From contig JALOMY010000058.1 of the NCBI GenBank assembly GCA_025455225.1, positions 1 to 10,895 on the forward strand: a stretch of DNA of 10,895 nucleotides, given 5' to 3'. This document shows positions 1 through 6,920 of the stretch, one piece after another (position 1 is the first letter of the stretch; each line of letters opens with the position of its first letter). The position numbers and the translations under genes are program-made. The stretch comes from Cyclobacteriaceae bacterium. Lineage in GTDB: Bacteria; Bacteroidota; Bacteroidia; Cytophagales; Cyclobacteriaceae. The notes below the pieces were generated by a model. The model was not told where the DNA came from and did no database searches. It saw nothing but the letters and a program-made list of their open reading frames with translations.

Positions 1-1
1 A

Positions 2-640
2 GATGCCATTATGGAGGCTGCTGATGCGGGTATAAAAGTTATAATCACCATAACGGAAGGCATTCCGGTGAAGGATATGATGATTGCCAAGAAATACATT
101 AAAAGCAGAAATGTAGTTCTGGTTGGCCCCAATTGCCCGGGCGTTATCACACCGGGTGAGGCTAAGGTTGGCATCATGCCTGGATTTGTTTTCAAAAAGG
201 GCAGGATAGGAGTTGTATCGAAATCAGGAACGTTGACGTACGAAGCCGCTGATCAAATTGTGAAGGCAGGATTAGGTGTTTCAACCGCGATTGGAATTGG
301 TGGTGATCCGATTATCGGAACACCGACAAAAGATGCCGTGGAATTGCTGATGAACGATCCGGAAACTGATGCCATTGTTATGATTGGTGAGATCGGGGGG
401 AATTATGAACCTGTAGCTGCCCGGTGGATTAAGGAGACCGGAAATAAGAAACCCGTTGTAGGATTTATTGCCGGGCAAACAGCTCCTCCGGGCAGAAGAC
501 TGGGGCATGCCGGTGCCATTATAGGCGGTGCGGAAGATACAGCTGCTGCCAAAATGAAAATCATGCGCGAATGCGGCATTCATGTGGTCGAGTCGCCTGC
601 CGATATTGGCGAAACTGTTCTTAAAGTTTTAAAGAAGTAG
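2..640 (+). CDS. sucD: Succinyl-CoA synthetase (ADP/GDP-forming) alpha subunit, 5'-truncated by window edge
   Basis: This is the C-terminal part, about 212 residues, of the succinyl-CoA synthetase alpha subunit. With the beta subunit SucC it interconverts succinyl-CoA and succinate with substrate-level nucleotide phosphorylation in the cytoplasmic TCA cycle. The frame is open from base 2, so the gene begins outside the window. By comparison with the usual length of about 290 residues, roughly 80 N-terminal residues, including most of the CoA-binding Rossmann domain, are missing. Visible family signatures are ITITEGIP, the VGPNCPGVITPGE loop, SKSGTLTYEA, GIGGDPIIG, VMIGEIGG and GHAGAIIGG. The His of GHAGAI (codon 506-508) is the residue that is phosphorylated during catalysis in this family. 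The stop is TAG at 638-640. The next gene is convergent, so this is the end of its transcript. sucC is not adjacent on the 3' side. The family assignment is very secure. Confidence 0.97.
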   Translation, partial: DAIMEAADAGIKVIITITEGIPVKDMMIAKKYIKSRNVVLVGPNCPGVITPGEAKVGIMPGFVFKKGRIGVVSKSGTLTYEAADQIVKAGLGVSTAIGIGGDPIIGTPTKDAVELLMNDPETDAIVMIGEIGGNYEPVAARWIKETGNKKPVVGFIAGQTAPPGRRLGHAGAIIGGAEDTAAAKMKIMRECGIHVVESPADIGETVLKVLKK

Positions 641-661
641 TTCCAACGACTACCAAGTCAG

Positions 662-688
662 ACGGATTCGCTGAAGCATTCAATCCGT
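662..688. terminator. Inverted repeat between convergent genes, possible bidirectional terminator
   Basis: ACGGATT (662-668) and AATCCGT (682-688) form a perfect 7-bp stem with a 13-nt loop. It lies in the 67-nt gap between the sucD stop and the stop of the convergent PIN-PhoH gene, where both transcripts should end. No strong T-run follows on either side, so it is not a classical intrinsic terminator. Position and symmetry are the only support. Confidence 0.4.
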
Positions 689-707
689 GCTATTCCTAAT
701 TTATTTA

Positions 708-2051
708 CTATAAGAGATTATTGGCAAGATTCGCCAACTCGGAGCGTTCTCCTTTTTCAAGTGTTACATGCGCGTAAAGTTCATGATTCTTTAACCGGTC
801 GATCAGGTAGGATAATCCGTTGCTTTGCGCATCGAGATAAGGGGTGTCAATCTGATAAATATCACCCGTAAATATAATCTTGGTGTTTTCTCCTGCTCGG
901 GTTATTATGGTCTTCACCTCATGTGGTGTCAGGTTCTGGGCTTCGTCAACAATAAAACAGATATTCGATAGGCTTCGTCCACGAATGTAGGCCAGCGGTG
1001 TGATTACCAGTTTTTCCTGATTGACCATCTCCGTTATCTTGGAGTATTCTTTATCTGTTTCACTGTACTGGTTTTGAATGAATTTCAAATTATCCCAAAG
1101 CGGTTCCATATACGGATTCAGTTTGGATTTAATATCGCCCGGCAGGTAGCCGATGTCTTTATTGCTTAAGGGCACAATCGGCCTGGCCAGGTAGATCTGT
1201 CTGAACTCTCTTTTCTGTTCCAGGGCAGCTGCCAGGGCAATCAGGGTCTTCCCTGTACCAGCAATGCCCTGAAGGGAAACCAGCTTAATTTCGGGTTTAA
1301 GCATGGCATGAATGGCGAAGGCCTGCTCGGCATTACGCGGCTTAACCCCATAGACTGAACGCTTTTCGATTTGTTCAATCATTTCATTAAAGGGGTTGTA
1401 ATAAGCCAATACTGACTTCTTTCCGCTTTTGAGAATATAATAATGATTCTTTTCAGGAATATTTTTTCCCATTATATCAGAAGGAGGGCAATAGCCTTTT
1501 TCATAGATCAGATTAATGGCATCGGCATCTACTTCTTCCACAACTGTACGACCCGAGTATAACGAAGAAATATTTTGAATCTTACCGGTTGTGTAGTCCT
1601 CAGCATGCAATCCCAACGACTTGGCTTTCAACCGCAGGTTAACATCTTTTGATACCAGCACAACTCGTCTGCCTTTCTCTTCCTTTTGAAGGAGCAGTGC
1701 TGAATTCAAGATTCGGTGATCGGGCTTGTCTTCATTAAAAACACGGTTGGCATCAACGGTGCCAGTTCCACCGGTATCCATAACAACTTTGAAGTCACCT
1801 TTACCTTTGCCATTGATGGGATTCCAATGGTGAATCATTTGATCTTTCGCCAGTTTATCGATCAACCTTATGAATTCGCGGGCCTCAAAGTTTTTAGTAT
1901 CGTTTCCCTTTTTGAAATTGTCAAGTTCTTCCAACACGGTAATCGGTATGGCTACATCGTGTTCATCGAAATTCAAGATGGAATTGTGTTCATAAATGAT
2001 TACCGATGTATCCAGAACAAAGATTTTTTTCTCTTTCTTAGATTTTGGCAT
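708..2051 (-). CDS. PIN domain-PhoH family ATPase (PhoH2/YlaK-like)
   Basis: A 447-residue cytoplasmic protein joining an N-terminal PIN ribonuclease-like domain to a C-terminal PhoH P-loop ATPase domain. Fusions of this kind (PhoH2, B. subtilis YlaK type) have been linked to ATP-dependent RNA unwinding and cleavage, but the physiological role is unsettled. The PIN domain spans about residues 8-150. Its likely metal-binding acids are Asp14 (FVLDTSV), Glu41/Glu42 (LEELDNFK), Asp111 (PDHRIL) and Asp136 (SKDVNLR), so it appears catalytically complete. The PhoH domain spans about 230-447, with Walker A GIAGTGKT (262-269), Walker B FIVDEAQN (366-373) and the family-typical FTGDIYQID (394-402). The ATG at 2049-2051 is the natural start, because the PIN core begins within ten residues. 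It is preceded by a 210-nt gap and probably has its own promoter. Length matches the family and nothing is truncated. Domain calls are secure; the function is family inference. Confidence 0.95.
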   Translation of the reverse strand: MPKSKKEKKIFVLDTSVIIYEHNSILNFDEHDVAIPITVLEELDNFKKGNDTKNFEAREFIRLIDKLAKDQMIHHWNPINGKGKGDFKVVMDTGGTGTVDANRVFNEDKPDHRILNSALLLQKEEKGRRVVLVSKDVNLRLKAKSLGLHAEDYTTGKIQNISSLYSGRTVVEEVDADAINLIYEKGYCPPSDIMGKNIPEKNHYYILKSGKKSVLAYYNPFNEMIEQIEKRSVYGVKPRNAEQAFAIHAMLKPEIKLVSLQGIAGTGKTLIALAAALEQKREFRQIYLARPIVPLSNKDIGYLPGDIKSKLNPYMEPLWDNLKFIQNQYSETDKEYSKITEMVNQEKLVITPLAYIRGRSLSNICFIVDEAQNLTPHEVKTIITRAGENTKIIFTGDIYQIDTPYLDAQSNGLSYLIDRLKNHELYAHVTLEKGERSELANLANNLL

Positions 2052-2119
2052 AGTGGTATTTCAAATTAAATGAAACCGGTAAGAGAAGAATGATGGCTGA
2101 CGCGGGAATTACGCGCAGT

Positions 2120-2143
2120 TGATTAACTGAATTAATGATTAAC
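2120..2143. repeat. Short direct repeat upstream of the PIN-PhoH gene
   Basis: The octamer TGATTAAC occurs at 2120-2127 and again at 2136-2143, a 16-nt spacing, about 70-90 nt upstream of the PIN-PhoH start codon. Paired octamers in a promoter region can be a regulator site. The surrounding sequence is AT-rich and chance is a real alternative. Confidence 0.25.
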
Positions 2144-2211
2144 AATAAGTTTAAAAAATCAGTAAAGTACCCCTGCATTCTAAAAGTCAGGTTGAAGGTA
2201 CTAATTTGAAT

Positions 2212-2236
2212 TCCATTTCCAAATACACGGAATGGA
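2212..2236 (-). terminator. Imperfect hairpin downstream of the AlbA_2 gene
   Basis: TCCATTTCC (2212-2220) pairs with GGAATGGA (2229-2236) as an 8-bp stem with one bulged base and an 8-nt loop. It begins 26 nt past the AlbA_2 stop codon in the direction of transcription. No long U-run follows on the minus strand, so termination is plausible but not shown. A second, interrupted inverted repeat, AGTACC (2166-2171) with GGTACT (2197-2202), lies further downstream in the same 210-nt gap. Confidence 0.3.
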
Positions 2237-2261
2237 TTTTAAAAAATGGTAATGTTCAGGA

Positions 2262-2966
2262 TTAGTGGAAGGAAGGGTGAAGTCTGTACCGGTCTCCTTT
2301 TTCTGTAGGAATGATCTGAAGAATGTTTGCTAGTACTAAAACAACCAAACTCCGTGAAGCTCTGTAGCGATTTAAGCCGGTAAGCGTTCGGTAATGATCA
2401 AAGGTTATATACGCATGCTGGGCGAGATACTTCATTAACAGGTTTTCGTTTTCACGATATTGAAGCTTTATACTTTTTTTATAGTGCTGACGTTTGATTA
2501 TTTCAATCATTTCGCGGCTGGCCTGAGTGGTCTTGTCTTCATACCGAACGTAAATTGTTTTTTTGCCGGATGAATCGATGAAAGCATGGGGTTTACGTTT
2601 ACTCTCTTTGACCGTATACTGAACTACATATCGATGATGGGCTATCGGAATGGTTGAATGCGTTGCTTTGATTGAAGGCTTGCAATATTTTCGCAGGGCT
2701 TGTTCAACAGAAAATATTTCTTCATCCGGGTACTTAACACCCGGGATCGATCCGTCATCCGAAATCCCGATCAGTAAAGTTCCTCCATGCGTGTTTGCGA
2801 AAGCAATCATTTCGCAGACAACTTTATCCGGATAGGAAGTCTTTCGCTTGAACTCAAGCTGATCACCTTCACCTGAAGCAACCAATCTGTGCAGCGCCCG
2901 AATTTTTTCAGGATTTATTCCTTCTGCCTCCGGCCATTTCGTCATCATCATCTTCATTTTCATCAT
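2262..2966 (-). CDS. AlbA_2 (Schlafen-like) domain protein with C-terminal winged-helix-like region
   Basis: A protein of 227-234 residues with an AlbA_2 domain at about 33-155. The domain shows GEGDQLEFKRK (32-42), then MIAFANTHGGTLLIGISDDG (53-72) and PGV, the standard signature of this family, often annotated as ATP-binding or as a transcriptional regulator. Residues 170-230 look like a small helical, winged-helix-type segment. Binding of nucleic acid or nucleotide is a family-level guess; the function is unknown. The gene overlaps the 3' end of the upstream AAA+ gene. Six ATG codons at 2943-2966 encode a Met/Lys-rich start (MMKMKMMM), and no later ATG precedes the AlbA_2 motif, so every ATG start overlaps the upstream gene by 38-59 nt. 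A TTG codon at Leu28 is an unlikely alternative. The overlap implies translational coupling with the AAA+ and VWA genes. The domain call is firm; the exact start is not. Confidence 0.88.
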   Translation of the reverse strand: MMKMKMMMTKWPEAEGINPEKIRALHRLVASGEGDQLEFKRKTSYPDKVVCEMIAFANTHGGTLLIGISDDGSIPGVKYPDEEIFSVEQALRKYCKPSIKATHSTIPIAHHRYVVQYTVKESKRKPHAFIDSSGKKTIYVRYEDKTTQASREMIEIIKRQHYKKSIKLQYRENENLLMKYLAQHAYITFDHYRTLTGLNRYRASRSLVVLVLANILQIIPTEKGDRYRLHPSFH

Positions 2967-4434
2967 CCATGTCGCGCGACATGGTAAACATGGAACTTAG
3001 CAAATCTTTAAATTCCAAACCAGATGTAAGATAGTGTTTGCTGAGAAGACTATATTCGGCCAACCCGTGTAATGCGAATTCCATCAGGAATAGTTTGAAT
3101 GAGGCATCCTGATTCCGATGGTATTCATTAATCAATTCTTTCAATCCCGGCACGTTATTCAATTTCGCAGAATATTCCTGGTCGCTGGTATCATTTAGCA
3201 AATCCAGTTTATTTCCTTCACCGAACCAGTCAATAATTTTTTTATACGGACTCTTGTCTTTTTGCTTTCTGAATTTTTCCGGATCGGGGAAGTAGTTTAC
3301 AAATTGCGTGCGGATGGCTTTACCAATCAGGTTTTGAGCGACAATACCAGGTCCTTCCTGTTCTCCTTCATAAACCAGTTCAACTTTTCCAGTTATGGAG
3401 GGAACAATGCTTGTTAAATCCGATAATCGCACCGCTGTTTTCTTTTCAGAATTGATCAGCATTCTTCGTTCAGCAGAGGCCACCAGGGTTTCGAAAGCTG
3501 AAATGGTTAATCTGGCGGATACCCCACTTTTGGCATCAATGAATTCACTTTTCCGGGCTTCGAAAGCAACCTGTTCAACCAGGTCTTTTGCCAGTTCATG
3601 AATTAAAATGTTTTTCTGTTCTTCTTTAATGCTTGCTTCCTGGGCAGTAATTTTTTTACCAACTTCAATGGTTTTCGGATAATGTGTAATAATCTGGCTG
3701 TCGATCCTGTCTTTTAAAGGAGTAACTATGCTGCCGCGGTTGGTATAATCTTCCGGATTGGCAGTAAAAACAAATTGGATGTCCAGTGGCAGCCTGATTT
3801 TAAATCCACGTATCTGGATATCGCCTTCCTGAAGAATATTAAAAAGTGCTACCTGGATTCTTGCCTGCAGATCGGGTAATTCATTGATCACAAAAATGCC
3901 ACGATGCGAACGAGGAATCAGGCCAAAGTGAATTACCCGTTCATCCGAGTAGGGAAGTTTTAACGTGGCGGCTTTGATGGGATCAACATCTCCAATTAAA
4001 TCGGCAATGGAAACATCAGGTGTTGCCAGTTTTTCAGTAAACCGGTTGGAGCGATGAATCCAGATAATGGGTGTATCATCACCCATATCATTGATAATAT
4101 CTTTACTATGACGGGAAAGCGGATTCAGCGGGTCGTCATTTAATTCGCAACCCTCAACAGCAGGAATGTATTCATCCAGCAGATTAACCATCAGCCTGGC
4201 GAGCCGGGTCTTGGCCTGTCCTCGTAATCCTAACAGGTTGATATCATGCCCAGCCAGTATAGCCCGTTCCAAATCCGGAATAACTGTTTCTTCATAGCCC
4301 CAGATTCCCTCGAAAAGTGGCTCTTTCTTCTTACGTTTTTGGATCAGGTTTTCCCGTAATTCAGTTTTAATGGATCTCGGCTGATAGCCGGATTCTTTTA
4401 ATTGCCGTAAGGTTTTTATTTTATGAACGTTCAT
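2908..4434 (-). CDS. ChlI/MoxR-like AAA+ ATPase (often annotated magnesium chelatase or sigma-54-interacting protein)
   Basis: A 508-residue AAA+ ATPase resembling the ChlI subunit of magnesium chelatase and MoxR proteins. It shows Walker A GLRGQAKT (69-76) and an unusual Walker B, GIFVINE (179-185), with Asn184 where Asp is standard. Sensor 1 lies in FTANPEDY (223-230), with an arginine-finger candidate Arg243 in TPLKDRID and a sensor 2 candidate Arg308 in SGVSARLT. The C-terminal half is helical-looking and ends in a strongly acidic tail (487-499) followed by a basic end. I chose the ATG at 4432-4434, which leaves 18 nt after the VWA stop. A TTG at 4447-4449 would add five residues. With the VWA protein just upstream it probably forms an ATPase-adaptor pair that remodels or metallates a client. 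No cobalamin or bacteriochlorophyll genes are near, so true metal chelatase activity is unlikely. Family call secure, substrate unknown. Confidence 0.92.
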   Translation of the reverse strand: MNVHKIKTLRQLKESGYQPRSIKTELRENLIQKRKKKEPLFEGIWGYEETVIPDLERAILAGHDINLLGLRGQAKTRLARLMVNLLDEYIPAVEGCELNDDPLNPLSRHSKDIINDMGDDTPIIWIHRSNRFTEKLATPDVSIADLIGDVDPIKAATLKLPYSDERVIHFGLIPRSHRGIFVINELPDLQARIQVALFNILQEGDIQIRGFKIRLPLDIQFVFTANPEDYTNRGSIVTPLKDRIDSQIITHYPKTIEVGKKITAQEASIKEEQKNILIHELAKDLVEQVAFEARKSEFIDAKSGVSARLTISAFETLVASAERRMLINSEKKTAVRLSDLTSIVPSITGKVELVYEGEQEGPGIVAQNLIGKAIRTQFVNYFPDPEKFRKQKDKSPYKKIIDWFGEGNKLDLLNDTSDQEYSAKLNNVPGLKELINEYHRNQDASFKLFLMEFALHGLAEYSLLSKHYLTSGLEFKDLLSSMFTMSRDMDDENEDDDDEMAGGRRNKS

Positions 4435-4452
4435 ATAATCAATCTTCAACGC

Positions 4453-5550
4453 TTAAAAATTCTTTCTTCTGTTTTTTTTGAAATCTTCAAATACGAGGTT
4501 TCCCAGTCCCTGAAGACCACTGTAATAGGCGTTGCCATTATTTGCTTTCGTAAACTCACGAACAAACGCCTTTAAATAGGGATCAGTTGCAATCATGAAT
4601 GTGGTAACTGGTATTTTTATTTTTCTTAACCGGCCAGCGAGGGTCAGGGTTCGGGTTAAAATTTTTTGATCGAGGCCGAAACTATTTTTATAATAACGAA
4701 GTCCTTCTTTAATACAGGTTGGCTTTCCATCCGTGATCATAAAGATTTGCTTGTTCGGATTTTTTCTTCGTCTCAATATATCCATGGAGAGTTCAAGACC
4801 TGCTACCGTATTGGTATGGTAAGGACCAACCTGTAGGTACGGAAGGTCTTTGATTTCAATCTGCCAGGCATCATCTCCAAAAACAATAATGTCCAGGGTA
4901 TCTTTCGGGTATTTTCTGGTAATAAGTTCCGCCAGTGCCATGGCTACTTTTTTTGCCGGTGTAATGCGATCTTCTCCATAAAGAATCATGGAATGCGAAA
5001 TATCGATCATCAGTACAGTGGATGTTTGGGTTTTATATTCGCTTTCAATGACTTCGAGATCGTCTTCCGTCATGAAGAAATGATCAAGTCCATGATTGAT
5101 TTGAGCATTCTTAAGCGAATCGGTCACCGAAATCTGATCCAGGGTATCACCAAATTCATAATCTCTTCGCTCCGTGGTTTGTTCATCTCCCTGGCCACTA
5201 TGCACGGTGTTGTGTTCTCCGCCTTTTGACTTTTTTAGTTTGCCAAAAATTTCTTCAAGGGCCGATTGCCTCAGGCTTTGTTCACTTTTGGCTTTAAGTG
5301 CGAAATTACCGTTACGGGCATCTTCTGAAATATACCCCTCGCGCTTCAGGTCTTCAATGAAATCGCCAATTCCATATTCTCCGTTGGTCAGGTTATACTG
5401 CTTGTCGATTTCGGTTAGCCACTGCAAGGCTTCACTTACGTTTCCTGAAGTAATCAATACCAGTTGCATGAATACTTTCAGAAGTCGTTCGAAATCGCTT
5501 TTCGAACTGGCTGGTGGTGGAATGAATTGACTAAAGCGGTAGCCGAGCAT
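4453..5550 (-). CDS. VWA domain protein, partner of the downstream ChlI/MoxR-like ATPase
   Basis: A 365-residue protein with a von Willebrand factor A domain at about 175-365. The MIDAS metal site is intact: DISHS (Asp183, Ser185, Ser187), a Thr in HTNT (Thr246 or Thr248), and Asp274 in MITDGKPT. The N-terminal 100 residues are helical-looking, followed by a hydrophilic linker (about 105-145) rich in Gly, Glu and Lys. There is no signal peptide or membrane segment, so it should be cytoplasmic. In ChlD/ChlI, RavA/ViaA and MoxR/VWA pairs the VWA member serves as adaptor for the AAA+ ring, and the same is inferred here. The ATG at 5548-5550 is preceded by a 218-nt gap, making this the likely first gene of a three-gene operon with the AAA+ and AlbA_2 genes. 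Its TAA stop is in the same reading frame as the following AAA+ gene. The client protein is unknown. Confidence 0.93.
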   Translation of the reverse strand: MLGYRFSQFIPPPASSKSDFERLLKVFMQLVLITSGNVSEALQWLTEIDKQYNLTNGEYGIGDFIEDLKREGYISEDARNGNFALKAKSEQSLRQSALEEIFGKLKKSKGGEHNTVHSGQGDEQTTERRDYEFGDTLDQISVTDSLKNAQINHGLDHFFMTEDDLEVIESEYKTQTSTVLMIDISHSMILYGEDRITPAKKVAMALAELITRKYPKDTLDIIVFGDDAWQIEIKDLPYLQVGPYHTNTVAGLELSMDILRRRKNPNKQIFMITDGKPTCIKEGLRYYKNSFGLDQKILTRTLTLAGRLRKIKIPVTTFMIATDPYLKAFVREFTKANNGNAYYSGLQGLGNLVFEDFKKNRRKNF

Positions 5551-5597
5551 AGAATTTTATACGCACATTATCTTTTAAAACCATTAATTTCCACAAT

Positions 5598-5632
5598 CTG
5601 TTTCGTAATGTGAACTTTATTTTCTGAAACAG
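5598..5632. promoter_or_regulatory. Inverted repeat in the leader of the VWA-AAA+ operon
   Basis: CTGTTTC (5598-5604) and GAAACAG (5626-5632) form a perfect 7-bp inverted repeat separated by 21 nt, lying 48-82 nt upstream of the VWA start codon. The arm spacing, center to center about 28 nt, would suit either a dimeric regulator site or a stem in the 5' untranslated RNA. I see no convincing Bacteroidota -33/-7 promoter pair that would settle where transcription starts. No further structure that I trust is visible in this 218-nt gap. Confidence 0.3.
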
Positions 5633-5768
5633 GTATGAAAATTTTAAAGCTCCTTTAATAACGGTTCATGACTATCTTAAAAGTTGATCAATAACAGATT
5701 GACCATCCAGGTAGTTAGATTTTGTCTGGGTTTCTTTAAGAAATTAAGCCGCTGGAAATTCGACCGAA

Positions 5769-6920
5769 TTAATGTGGTGTTCTCACTTTTGTTTTTTCAA
5801 TCACCCTGGCATAATACGATTCGTATTGCGGAAGGATTTTCGTAATGTCAAATTCTTTAGCCCTGTTTAAAGCATTTTGTTTAAAGACCGGAAGATTTTT
5901 CTTATCCAGTATTTGTAAGGCTTTTTGGGTCATGTCTTCAACATCACCAATATTTGACAGAAAGCCGGTTACGCCCTGAATATTGAGCTCAGGAAGACCA
6001 CCGGTGTTCGTTGAAATAACCGGTACTTCGCAGGCCATTGCTTCCAGCGCAGCAAGTCCGAAGCTTTCTTTTTCAGAAGGCATTAAGAACAAGTCAGCTA
6101 CCGAGAGTACTTCTTCAACAGCTTCCAGTTTCCCTAAAAAACGGGTATCGTTGCAGATGCCCAAATCGCGACATTGCTGTTCGGCCAATACACGTTCAGG
6201 TCCGTCACCAATCATGAGAAGTTTGGCCGGAATTTCTTTATGAATATTATAGAATACCTTGATTACATCCTGGATGCGTTTGACTTTCCGGAAGTTCGAA
6301 GTATGAACTATCAACATTTCACCTTCCGGGCAAATGGCACGCTTAAAATGATCCTTCTTTTGTTTTTTGAATTTCTCCAGATCAATGAAGTTGGGGATCA
6401 CTTCAATTTCATTTGTGATTTTGAAGTGTTCAAGAGTCTCGCGCTTTAAATCTTCTGACACCGCTGTAACTCCATCTGATTCATTAATACTGAAAGTAAC
6501 TACCGGTTCGTAGGAAGCATCTTTACCCACCAGGGTAATATCTGTACCATGCAGCGTAGTTACTACCGGGAGTGTAATGCCATGCGTTTTTAAAATCTGC
6601 TTTGCCATGTAGGCTGCAGAAGCATGTGGAATGGCATAGTGTACGTGGACTATATCGAGGCCCTCGTTCAGGGCAACACTTACAATTTTGCTGGCAAGAG
6701 CCAGTTCATAGGGCGGATATTCAAAGAGCGGGTAAGATCGGAATTCAACTTCATGGTAGAATAAATTCTCGTTTAAAAAATCCAGCCTGCTGGGTTGAGA
6801 ATAAGTTATAAAATGTACCTGGTGGCCTTCCTGGGCCAGCGCTTTGCCGAGTTCTGTTGCAACTACCCCGCTTCCTCCAAAGGTGGGGTAACAAACGATG
6901 CCTATCTTGATCTGCTCCAA
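5769..6920 (-). CDS. bshA: N-acetyl-alpha-D-glucosaminyl L-malate synthase (bacillithiol biosynthesis, first step)
   Basis: A 383-residue GT4 glycosyltransferase that joins GlcNAc from UDP-GlcNAc to L-malate, the first committed step of bacillithiol synthesis in the cytoplasm. Signatures are the N-terminal GIVCYPTFGGSGVVATELG (7-25), HVHYAIPHA (92-100), TLHGTD (122-127), VIPNFID (174-180), the HTSNFRKVKR acceptor-side motif (206-215) and the GT4 EX7E element Glu285-Glu293 within PSEKESFGLAALE. Length is normal for BshA. The start is TTG at 6918-6920: an in-frame TAA sits at 6924-6926, and no ATG follows until Met105, well after the conserved N-terminus. Most BshA proteins begin directly at the position equivalent to Ile4 here. 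The first 19 nt overlap the end of the upstream hydrolase gene, suggesting translational coupling. The BshB and BshC genes are not in the window. Assignment is very secure; the start codon is forced by the sequence. Confidence 0.96.
   Translation of the reverse strand: MEQIKIGIVCYPTFGGSGVVATELGKALAQEGHQVHFITYSQPSRLDFLNENLFYHEVEFRSYPLFEYPPYELALASKIVSVALNEGLDIVHVHYAIPHASAAYMAKQILKTHGITLPVVTTLHGTDITLVGKDASYEPVVTFSINESDGVTAVSEDLKRETLEHFKITNEIEVIPNFIDLEKFKKQKKDHFKRAICPEGEMLIVHTSNFRKVKRIQDVIKVFYNIHKEIPAKLLMIGDGPERVLAEQQCRDLGICNDTRFLGKLEAVEEVLSVADLFLMPSEKESFGLAALEAMACEVPVISTNTGGLPELNIQGVTGFLSNIGDVEDMTQKALQILDKKNLPVFKQNALNRAKEFDITKILPQYESYYARVIEKTKVRTPH

Noticed and set aside
281..583. Minus-strand open frame of about 100 codons inside sucD
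   Set aside because: It is fully antisense to strongly conserved sucD sequence and its translation shows no recognizable domain.
2908..4434. True magnesium or cobalt chelatase subunit
   Set aside because: The ChlI resemblance is only at AAA+ family level, and no tetrapyrrole pathway genes or large H-type subunit lie nearby; a MoxR/VWA-type role fits better.
5174..5530. Plus-strand open frame of 118 codons opposite the VWA gene
   Set aside because: It lies antisense to the N-terminal half of a well-supported VWA gene; its Ser/Leu-rich composition is typical of a shadow frame.
2262..5550. Mobile defence island
   Set aside because: No integrase, transposase, tRNA attachment site or flanking repeats are visible, and the flanking genes (bshA, PIN-PhoH, sucD, mutL) look like stable chromosomal genes.
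5757..5770. Palindrome AATTCG-ac-CGAATT at the bshA stop codon
   Set aside because: The 2-nt spacer is too short for a stable hairpin, no U-run follows, and it overlaps the stop codon; most likely chance. The nearby TTTCTT-T-AAGAAA (5731-5743) was set aside for the same reason.
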